A stretch of DNA of 10,815 nucleotides, taken from NCBI GenBank assembly GCA_002292165.1, contig DBBK01000130.1, positions 34,189-45,003 of the forward strand, written 5' to 3'. A program made the translations under genes and the position numbers. This stretch comes from Brevundimonas sp. UBA986. GTDB taxonomy: Bacteria; Pseudomonadota; Alphaproteobacteria; Caulobacterales; Caulobacteraceae. Shown here piece after piece: positions 1 to 6,733 of this stretch. The notes under the pieces were generated by a model. That model did no database searches. It was not told the DNA's origin and was given only the letters and a program-made list of their open reading frames with translations. How positions within the stretch are numbered: the stretch's first letter is position 1; each line of letters opens with the position of its first letter.

Positions 1-159
1 CTGACGCCGCGATGCGTGGTCTGGGATCTGTCGGAGGTGCAGACCTGGCTGGAGAAACGCCGCCGCACCCCCGTCACGCCGGCCAAGGCTCCGGATGTGC
101 GCCTGCGCCGATCACGCCCCGTCCACGACGGGCCGGGCGCCTCCCGACCGCACCTGTAA
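1..159 (+). CDS. AlpA-family helix-turn-helix regulator/excisionase, C-terminal part only
   Basis: Frame 1 is open from the window edge to a TAA stop and encodes the last 52 residues. The stretch PRCVVWDLSEVQTWLEKR matches the end of AlpA-type winged-helix/MerR-like DNA-binding proteins, where a conserved Trp precedes the final helix ending in W-[IL]-x-x-R. AlpA proteins are small DNA-binding factors in satellite phages and islands that activate integrase genes or act as excisionase. Here the partner would be the integrase about 1 kb to the right. The N-terminal recognition helix lies outside the window. About 30 residues of Arg/Pro-rich tail after the domain are longer than in a minimal AlpA. 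Assignment rests on this short motif and on context. Confidence 0.7.
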   Translation: MTPRCVVWDLSEVQTWLEKRRRTPVTPAKAPDVRLRRSRPVHDGPGASRPHL

Positions 160-259
160 GCCGCGCCTCGCTTTAGAAAACGGCGAGCGGATTATCGACT
201 GCTTCAGCCGGGGATGGCGGAGGCAAGGGGGACGGGACACGGGCTTCCAGGGCCGATAA

Positions 260-288
260 TTGATTTCTTCACCCCCGCGAGCTATATG
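260..288 (+). promoter_or_regulatory. Housekeeping-type promoter driving the candidate small RNA
   Basis: TTGATT (260-265) and TATATG (283-288) are separated by 17 bp. Read in the Caulobacter style, TTGATTT is followed after 14 bp by GCTATATG, which fits the sigma-73 -10 consensus GCTANAWC at 7 of 8 positions. The predicted transcription start is near 294-296. No plus-strand reading frame begins sensibly downstream, so a noncoding transcript is the simplest product. Confidence 0.6.
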
Positions 289-294
289 TCGTCC

Positions 295-427
295 CGAGGC
301 CAGATCGGTTGAAACAGCCTCACCCGCCTCTTCGGAGGTCCACGCGTGAGCGAGATAGGGATTTCGATCCCGGAAGCGGCTACCGAGTGACTTCTGATAA
401 GGGCGCCTCCGGGCGCCCTTATCTTTT
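295..427 (+). ncRNA. Candidate structured small RNA, about 133 nt
   Basis: The interval between a good promoter and an intrinsic terminator contains stacked hairpins rather than a convincing gene. First is a stem CTCAC (319-323)/GTGAG (346-350) enclosing CCTC-TTCG-GAGG (327-338). Second is GGGAT-TTCG-ATCCC (358-371). Third is a smaller CGG-CTA-CCG stem (377-385) flanked by GAAG and CTTC. Last is the GC-rich terminator. Two UUCG tetraloops close the stems, a hallmark of stable RNAs. It does not match tmRNA, 4.5S RNA, 6S RNA or a tRNA as I know them. The transcript converges on the 179-aa gene and overlaps its final nine bases, so it could act on that gene or serve the element as a regulatory RNA. 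The ends are inferred from promoter and terminator positions. Confidence 0.5.
397..427 (+). terminator. Intrinsic terminator of the small RNA, shared with the convergent gene
   Basis: A perfect 11-bp stem, ATAAGGGCGCC/GGCGCCCTTAT, has a TCCG loop and is followed by CTTTT on the plus strand. The TAA stop of the minus-strand 179-aa gene lies inside the right arm, so the same hairpin can also end that transcript. The minus strand lacks a T-tract after the stem, so plus-strand termination should be stronger. Confidence 0.75.
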
Positions 428-958
428 CCGGTGGAACTTCAGCTTTTCGCCCTTCAGCGTCTTGTCGATCAGAACGGCGAAGCGAACCTTGCTCATGTGC
501 GCAATAGCGAGCGCCTGCGCCGGCTCCGGGCTGTAGGCGCTTTCCACGAAGAGCTTGAGATCGACGCCCGCGTCGGCGCCGCGCTTGACCCGGAAGAAAA
601 CCCTGTAGTCCCCTGCTCCGCCGTCGTTGCGCACACCGATCCGCAGGAAGTTCGCCTCCGGGGTCTGATAGACGTGCGCCGTCGGCAGACCCTTCAGGAT
701 ATGCGGGAGCGCCTGCGACAGCCCATAGCGGATCGGACAGAAGACGCGCCGCCTCGGACCATCCCAGACCGCGACCGCAGTTTCGTCGTGCTGGGCGGCG
801 TCGAAGGTTTCACTGAAGCAGTGGTTGCTAAACCGGACATCGATCTTCACGCCGTTCGGACGCGACTGGGTGGCCATCTCCAGCACGAAGGGCTCGAGAT
901 GGTCGAACGCGAGCGTCTGCCCCGCGACTTCCAGCGGCGGAAAATACGGCCCGGCCAT
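419..958 (-). CDS. Unrecognised 179-aa protein, cargo gene of the element
   Basis: I do not recognise this family with confidence. The protein appears soluble, with no signal peptide or membrane segment. Visible blocks are a hydrophobic start (PYFPPLEVAGQTLAF), RFSNHCFSE around residues 42-50, FCPIRYGLS at 73-81, a strand-like YRVFFRVKR at 118-126, LKLFVESAY at 134-142 and a strongly basic C-terminus (about 167-179). The conserved-looking His46, Cys47, Cys74, Arg77 and Tyr78 could be functional. The start is the ATG lying 3 nt past the stop of the micro-ORF; no strong ribosome binding site precedes it, so translational coupling is likely. The gene ends inside the small RNA's terminator. Its place in an integrase-led operon suggests accessory cargo, for example defence, toxin or element maintenance, but no function is demonstrated. 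Confidence 0.75.
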   Translation of the reverse strand: MAGPYFPPLEVAGQTLAFDHLEPFVLEMATQSRPNGVKIDVRFSNHCFSETFDAAQHDETAVAVWDGPRRRVFCPIRYGLSQALPHILKGLPTAHVYQTPEANFLRIGVRNDGGAGDYRVFFRVKRGADAGVDLKLFVESAYSPEPAQALAIAHMSKVRFAVLIDKTLKGEKLKFHRKR

Positions 959-961
959 GGC

Positions 962-1093
962 CTACAGTCCCAACAGGTCCGGCGACCGCTTGCGCAGTCC
1001 CGGCCGGACGGCCGTGCGCTTGGTGGCGGCAGCCTTATCCCGCGCGTCGATCATGTCCTTGTCCCTGCATTTTCTGCTGGCATCCCGACGCAT
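962..1093 (-). CDS. Basic micro-ORF (43 codons) between integrase and 179-aa gene
   Basis: The frame begins with an ATG only 1 nt after the integrase stop (TGA-A-ATG) and ends with TAG 3 nt before the next ATG. This spacing is what coupled genes show. The peptide is rich in Arg, Lys and Ala (MRRDASRKCRDKDM..., then KRTAVRPGLRKRSPDLLGL) and has no membrane segment. A second ATG at 1052-1054 (codon 14) is preceded by AGGGA with a 7-nt spacer, so a 30-residue product starting MIDARDK is equally possible and better supplied with a Shine-Dalgarno. The upstream start was chosen for its junction with the integrase stop. It might be a small DNA- or RNA-binding peptide, a partner of the 179-aa protein, or only a coupling leader. 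Confidence 0.45.
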   Translation of the reverse strand: MRRDASRKCRDKDMIDARDKAAATKRTAVRPGLRKRSPDLLGL

Positions 1094-1094
1094 T

Positions 1095-2348
1095 TCAAAA
1101 TTTCGGATCAAAACGCGGTGCGCTGACCTCTGACACGGTCAGAACCGGCGTGTAGGCGCGGCCCGCTTCCCAGGCGTCCACGGCGTTCGACCATTCCTGC
1201 GCCATGTGGCGGCGCTGGGTCTCGAACTCCGCCTTGTTGTAGACGCCTCGCGAAGATCGCTCTTCGTGAGCGAGCCCTTTCTCGATCCAGTCCGAGTTGA
1301 AGCCCATCTCGTGCAGCAGGGTCGAGGCCGTCCGCCGCAGGTCGTGCACGGTGAAGGGCTCGAGCGGAAGGTTACCCTTTCCGGCCCTTTCAGCGATCGC
1401 ACTGGTGACGCGGTTGAAAGTCGCCCGCGACATCGGCGCATCGGCGTCATAGCGCGACGGCAGGATGTATTTCGAGTTGCCGGCGCAGGTCTTCAGAGCG
1501 ACCAGGATGTCGAGCATCTGGGTGGAGAGGTAGACGTTGTGAGGGCGTGAGCGCTTCATGCGCGCAGCCGGGATCGACCAGACCGCATTGTCGAAATCCA
1601 CCTCGGTCCACACCCCGTCCTGAAGTTCGCTCTTCCGAACCATGCTGAGGAGGATGAACTTCAAGCCGAGCCTGATGGTCGGCAGGGTCGCGACCTCACC
1701 CAGGAGCATCAGCATGATCCGGATTTCGGCTGGGGTGAGTGAGCGATCGCGCGGCCGGAAGGTGGCGATCGAAGCCGGACCCACGTCATCCGCAGGATTG
1801 TCGATCTTCTCGCCGTGGAGGATGGCCCAGCCGTAGATTTGTTTGACGATATCCCGGACATGGATCGCCGTGGCGGGCGCCCCGCGATCCACAATCGCCT
1901 TGCAGTGGGCCCGCAGATCGTCGGGTGTGATCTCGCTCAGCAGGCGGTTCTTCCACTTCGGCAGGATGTCCCGATTGAAAATCGCCCGGCGCATGTCGCG
2001 GGTGCTGTCCGCCATCGGCGCGCGGTCCATCCAGCCCTGGGCGACCTGTGCGAAATCGTGAGCTTCCTTCAGGCGACGTTTGGCGCGCTGCTTTTCAACC
2101 GCGGGCGACACCCCGTCCGCGATCGCCTTCTTCACCTCGATCAGCCGCTCACGGGCTTGGGCCAGCGTCAATCCGGCGCTGCCGTAACGCCCGAGCGTCA
2201 AGGTCTCTCGACGGCCGTTGAACCGATAGTCGTAGCGGAATGAGATTGCGCCGCCCGTCGAGACATAGACGTACATGCCGTCCCTGTCGGTACTCTTGTA
2301 AGCCCTTGCTTTCGGTCGCAAATTCTTCAGCGCAGTGTCGGTAAGCAC
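1095..2348 (-). CDS. P4-type tyrosine recombinase (integrase) of the element
   Basis: This site-specific recombinase would insert and excise the element. From the chosen start (417 aa) the N-terminus, LTDTALKNLRPKARAYK, is the Arm-type DNA-binding (DUF4102) domain of P4-like integrases. A SAM-like core-binding domain follows at about 95-195, then the catalytic domain. All catalytic positions are present: Arg238 (MVRKSEL), Lys265 (ARMKRSRPH), His335 and Arg338 (HDLRRTA), His361 (GLAHEE) and nucleophile Tyr370 (SRGVYNK), so it should be active. The frame runs back to an ATG at 2525, but those 59 extra residues fall in the guaA terminator tail and a repeat-rich region and have no family counterpart. 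The GTG at 2346-2348, with GGAGAGAGG about 10 nt upstream, starts exactly where homologues begin. A micro-ORF and the 179-aa gene follow directly. Confidence 0.93.
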   Translation of the reverse strand: MLTDTALKNLRPKARAYKSTDRDGMYVYVSTGGAISFRYDYRFNGRRETLTLGRYGSAGLTLAQARERLIEVKKAIADGVSPAVEKQRAKRRLKEAHDFAQVAQGWMDRAPMADSTRDMRRAIFNRDILPKWKNRLLSEITPDDLRAHCKAIVDRGAPATAIHVRDIVKQIYGWAILHGEKIDNPADDVGPASIATFRPRDRSLTPAEIRIMLMLLGEVATLPTIRLGLKFILLSMVRKSELQDGVWTEVDFDNAVWSIPAARMKRSRPHNVYLSTQMLDILVALKTCAGNSKYILPSRYDADAPMSRATFNRVTSAIAERAGKGNLPLEPFTVHDLRRTASTLLHEMGFNSDWIEKGLAHEERSSRGVYNKAEFETQRRHMAQEWSNAVDAWEAGRAYTPVLTVSEVSAPRFDPKF

Positions 2349-2511
2349 GGTATAATCGCCTCTCTCCGTCGGTCCTCGAAATCGGTCCCGCCAAGACGGC
2401 TTTTTCTCATTTATCTCAATGACTTGCTGGAAATGAATACCGTCAGACCGCGGCCCGATGTCAGGACGGTATGAGCCCGAGTCCGCCAGATCAATGCAGC
2501 GGCGTACCGTC
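2347..2511. repeat. Cluster of ACGGTAT/ATACCGT elements upstream of the integrase
   Basis: Four copies lie within 165 bp: ACGGTAT at 2347-2353, ATACCGTC at 2437-2444, GACGGTAT at 2465-2472 and TACCGTC at 2505-2511. Copies two and three form an exact 8-bp inverted repeat, and three and four a 7-bp one. The first overlaps the integrase GTG start. Clustered short inverted elements beside an integrase are typical of Int arm-type sites, excisionase (AlpA) sites or an operator for autoregulation. Which protein binds is unknown. A TCATT-6-AATGA palindrome (2407-2422) lies in a locally AT-rich patch between them. Confidence 0.5.
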
Positions 2512-2521
2512 GGCCAGTCCG

Positions 2522-2562
2522 ACAAAACGAAAAAAGACCCTCCGAATGGCTCCGAAGGGTCT
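2522..2562 (-). terminator. Intrinsic terminator closing the guaB-guaA operon
   Basis: On the minus strand AGACCC-TTCGGA-GCCA-TTCGGA-GGGTCT forms a 12-bp stem (two G-T wobbles) with a 4-nt loop, followed by TTTTTCGTTTT. It lies about 77 bp past the guaA stop. It would also shield the integrase from guaA readthrough, because the T-tract ends just upstream of the region leading into it. Confidence 0.85.
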
Positions 2563-2634
2563 CGACAGAATTCACAATGTTGTCAGGCCTTTAGAGGCCG
2601 CTTCGGAAGCGATACCGAATGCTGCCGAAGGGTC
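2542..2634 (+). repeat. Imperfect 20-bp direct repeat, 73 bp apart
   Basis: Both copies start CCGAATG and end CCGAAGGGTC, at 2542-2561 and 2615-2634. They differ only in three adjacent central bases, so 17 of 20 match. The left copy forms most of the terminator stem, while the right copy lies 4 bp from the guaA stop and has no matching arm. The pair may be a duplicated terminator half or tandem attachment-like sites. Confidence 0.55.
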
Positions 2635-2638
2635 GGGA

Positions 2639-4197
<1,559 letters not shown>

Positions 4198-4201
<4 letters not shown>

Positions 4202-4902
4202 GGCGAATCCGGGGAGAGCGAATGGGTGGGGACTTGGCCGCCTGAGGCGGCAATATCAAGCGCGGAGAGGCCGCGTTCGGTCAGAACCGCGATCAGGGCG
4301 TCGAGCGCCGCCGCCAGGTTCTCGTCGACGTGATGCAGGGTGGACGTCCAGTCCTCCAGCGCCTTCAGCTCGGCCTTGCCGTCCGAGACGCCGCGCAGCG
4401 CGACGAGGGGCACGCCGAAGGTCTGGGCCGCGCGCAGCAGGGCGAAGGTCTCCATATCCACCATCTGCGCCTCGATCCCTTCATAGGCGGCGCCGGAGAT
4501 CACCCCTCCCCCGGTCGACAGGGTCGCCGTCGGCACGCCGGGGATCGGGCACGGCAGGGGCAGGACGGCGGGCAGGTCCAGCAGCGGCGTGATCCCCTTC
4601 GGGAAGCCCAGCGGACTGGCGTCCATGTCGCGATAGCTCACCGAAGACGCCTGATAGACCGCCGCATGCTCCAGCTCGCGCGAGCCGCACGAGCCCAGCG
4701 ACACGATCAGATCCGGCAGGCTGTCCGCCGCCTCGAGCCGGGCGAGCGCTGCGGTCAGGACGACGGCGCCCTCCACCGGACCGATGCCGGTCATCAGCGG
4801 CTGGATCCGCGCCTGCAGATGGACGCCGTACTCCGCCGGCGCCGCCATGACGCAGAGGACCGAGACGTCGCCGTATCGCTCCAGGCGCCAAGGCTGGCTC
4901 AT
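4198..4902 (-). CDS. mtnN: MTA/SAH nucleosidase-like protein (nucleoside phosphorylase superfamily)
   Basis: The expected reaction is hydrolysis of 5'-methylthioadenosine or S-adenosylhomocysteine to adenine plus the thioribose, which recycles purines and methionine and relieves product inhibition of methyltransferases. At 234 aa it matches family length. Family marks are Glu24 in AAPAEYG near the N-terminus, the glycine-rich TGIGPVEGA (38-46), GSCGS (70-74), the VDMET ribose-binding motif with Glu151, and SDG at 173-175 with catalytic Asp174. It overlaps the methyltransferase stop and the guaA start by ATGA at both ends. GAGAAGG lies close upstream of the ATG as ribosome binding site. The exact substrate could differ, since related nucleosidases cleave other purine nucleosides; mtnN is the best name. 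Confidence 0.8.
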
Positions 4903-6305
4903 TCGGCCTTCTCATAGATGGCGGCGAAGAAGCCGTCGGTGCCGGCCGCAGCGGGCGACAGGCGCAGGCGGTGACCACCGGCGGCCAGTTCAGCCAGCTT
5001 CTCGCGACCGGCCTGGGTCAGGTCGGCGGTGTCCAGGGCGTCGGCGATGGCCACCGGGCTGAAGTTCGGATGATCCTCCTCGAAGGCGGCGACGCTCATC
5101 TCGTTCTCGGCCGTCAGCATCGAGCAGGTGACATAGACCAGACGCCCGCCCGGCTTCACCAGCTTGGCCGCCCGGGCGACGATGGCCGTCTGCAGGCTGT
5201 GCATCCGGTCGACGTCCTCGGGCGTCAGCCGCCAGGCGTCCTCCGGGCGACGGCGCCAGGTGCCCGAGCCGGTGCAGGGCGCATCGACCAGGACCACGTC
5301 GGCCTGACCGACCATGGCCTCGACCCCGCCGCCGTTCGGACCGAGATGCAGCAATTCCGCCGCCACGCCCGCGCGTTGCAGGCGGGGCTTGATGTTGTCG
5401 AGACGCTTCTGGACCACGTCACAGGCGACCAGTTTGCCGTCGGTCTGGACGACCGTGGCCGCCTTGCCCTTGGGCGCCTCGACCCAGCCGGTCGGGGTCC
5501 AGACCTTGGCCTCTTCCGGCGCGGCGGCCTGTCGGCCCGTCGTCGCGCGCATCTGCATGGCCAGACCCAGGGTCTTGCCCCCGCCCCCGGCGCAATAGTC
5601 GACCACGGTCATGCCGGGCTTCACGCCGGCCAGCCAGCAGACGACCTGGCTGCCCTCGTCCTGGATCTCGATCCGCCCATCCTTGAAGGCTTCCAGCGCC
5701 TGAACGTTCGGCGGCGGCTCGGCCGACAGGCGCAGACCCCAGGCGGACCAGGGCGTACGCTGTGGCTCCAGACCGGCCTCGCGCAGCTCGGCCTCGACAT
5801 CGGCGACCGTCGCCTTGGCCGCATTGACGCGCAGATCGATCGGCGCGCGCGGGATCATCAGGGCCCTCGCCTCTTCCGCCCAGCCGTCTCCATAGGTGGA
5901 CTTGAAGTCCTCCATCACGAACTCGGGCAGACCCGCCGCGACCCAGCCCGGCAGTTCGCCGTCGGTGGCGGTGAGGCGGCTGCGCTCCTGCTTCGACAGG
6001 GGCTTGGGCCCATAGGCGTCGCCCGAGTGCAGCGCCTCGATCTCTTCCAGCGACAGGCCATCGATCAGGCTCAGGCTGCCGATCACCAGGGCCCGGCCGT
6101 CCTCGCGCCCGCCCATGGCCCAGACCAGACGACCCCGGGCGCGCAGCACGCGATAGACGCGATCGGCGACGGCGCGGCGATCCTTGGACCCGGCGTAGCG
6201 GTTCTCGGTCCCCCAGGTCTTGAGCACGGCTTCGGCCGGTTGGCGGCCCTGGGCGATGGAGTCCAGGACGGAGGCGGCGGCGGCGAGACGGGCGGCTGGG
6301 GTCAA
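4899..6305 (-). CDS. RsmB/NOP2-family RNA (cytosine-5) methyltransferase
   Basis: This SAM-dependent enzyme probably methylates a cytosine in 16S rRNA or another structured RNA. An N-terminal NusB-like helical region (about 1-110) precedes the Rossmann methyltransferase. SAM motif I is VDYCAGGGGKTL (235-246). Motif IV, DAPCTGSGTW, holds Cys344, and motif VI, VYVTCSML, holds Cys394, the two cysteines of the family mechanism. An insertion of about 36 residues (254-289) rich in Ala/Lys/Pro separates motif I from the ACD of motif II and is unusual in length. The start appears to be TTG: the frame is open for only three codons before it, up to the MAPEG stop, and the first internal Met is residue 65. 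It overlaps the nucleosidase start by 4 bp. The rRNA position cannot be told from sequence, so no symbol is given. Confidence 0.92.
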   Translation of the reverse strand: MTPAARLAAAASVLDSIAQGRQPAEAVLKTWGTENRYAGSKDRRAVADRVYRVLRARGRLVWAMGGREDGRALVIGSLSLIDGLSLEEIEALHSGDAYGPKPLSKQERSRLTATDGELPGWVAAGLPEFVMEDFKSTYGDGWAEEARALMIPRAPIDLRVNAAKATVADVEAELREAGLEPQRTPWSAWGLRLSAEPPPNVQALEAFKDGRIEIQDEGSQVVCWLAGVKPGMTVVDYCAGGGGKTLGLAMQMRATTGRQAAAPEEAKVWTPTGWVEAPKGKAATVVQTDGKLVACDVVQKRLDNIKPRLQRAGVAAELLHLGPNGGGVEAMVGQADVVLVDAPCTGSGTWRRRPEDAWRLTPEDVDRMHSLQTAIVARAAKLVKPGGRLVYVTCSMLTAENEMSVAAFEEDHPNFSPVAIADALDTADLTQAGREKLAELAAGGHRLRLSPAAAGTDGFFAAIYEKAE

Positions 6306-6314
6306 CTCAGACTT

Positions 6315-6716
6315 TCAGAGGAACAGGGCCCAGATGACCATGATCAATCCGGCCAGCGAGACGATGAAGGCCAGCGAGCGCAGGCCGGTCACGCCAAAGG
6401 CGTAGAGCGGCACATACACGACGCGGGCGAGGAGATAGAGGTGCGTGCCCCACAGGGTGAGCGCGCCGCCGTCCTTACCGGCCACATGGGCCATGATTAC
6501 GGCGGCGGCGAACAGCGGCAGGGTTTCGAACAGATTGGACTGGGCCCGCATCAGACGTCCGGCCAGCTTGCCGGGCGCCGGAACCGCTTCGTCGCGCGGC
6601 CCCGCGTTCCATTTTGCCCCCAGTTCCGCCGTCCGCGCGATGGCGGCGGCGGCGATCTGGAGAATGGCCAGGATCAGAACGAAGGCCAGTGCGATGAACT
6701 CGGGCGTCATATCCAT
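6315..6716 (-). CDS. MAPEG-family integral membrane protein
   Basis: This 133-aa inner membrane protein has four predicted transmembrane helices, at about 6-27, 62-80, 86-108 and 112-132. The family signature is seen in RAQSNLFETLPLF (57-69: Arg57, Asn61, Glu64) and in LLARVVYVPLYAFG (95-108). Eukaryotic MAPEG members are glutathione- or eicosanoid-related enzymes; for bacterial members of this short type the activity is mostly unknown, so no reaction is assigned. GGGGGAG about 6 nt upstream of the chosen ATG supports the start, and a second ATG two codons on is possible. It lies 17 bp after guaB and 9 bp before the methyltransferase, so it is co-transcribed, though a role in purine metabolism is not evident. 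Confidence 0.88.
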   Translation of the reverse strand: MDMTPEFIALAFVLILAILQIAAAAIARTAELGAKWNAGPRDEAVPAPGKLAGRLMRAQSNLFETLPLFAAAVIMAHVAGKDGGALTLWGTHLYLLARVVYVPLYAFGVTGLRSLAFIVSLAGLIMVIWALFL

Positions 6717-6733
6717 GGTCGTCTCCCCCGGGA

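Larger units (their letters stand above)
2349..2638. other. Gene-free 290-bp junction between integrase and guaA
   Basis: No convincing gene is seen here. The integrase frame stays open to 2525, but that part lacks homology-like content. The stretch holds the ACGGTAT cluster, the guaA-side terminator, an imperfect 20-bp direct repeat, and two short inverted repeats, GGCCT-TTAG-AGGCC (2586-2599) and CGCTT-CGG-AAGCG (2599-2611). This density of symmetric elements next to an integrase suggests attachment-site architecture, with the crossover in or near the guaA end. I found no strong integrase promoter. Confidence 0.45.

Noticed and set aside
351..390. Possible tRNA or tmRNA 3' fragment (TTCGATCCC-like T-arm)
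   Set aside because: The stem closes on a 4-nt UUCG loop, not a 7-nt T-loop. The G53-C61 pair is absent, and no acceptor stem or CCA-proximal end can be built.
309..536. 75-codon plus-strand frame through the small RNA
   Set aside because: It crosses the intrinsic terminator, lacks a ribosome binding site and shows no protein-like features.
431..1126. Plus-strand frame (231 codons) opposite the 179-aa gene
   Set aside because: Composition is shadow-like (Arg/Val/Asp-rich, no motif). The minus-strand alternative has sensible hydrophobic strands, coupling to the integrase operon and a terminator at its end.
2328..2356. TATAAT on the plus strand inside the integrase start region
   Set aside because: No acceptable -35 lies 15 to 19 bp upstream and no plus-strand gene follows. 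It is part of an ACGGTAT repeat copy.
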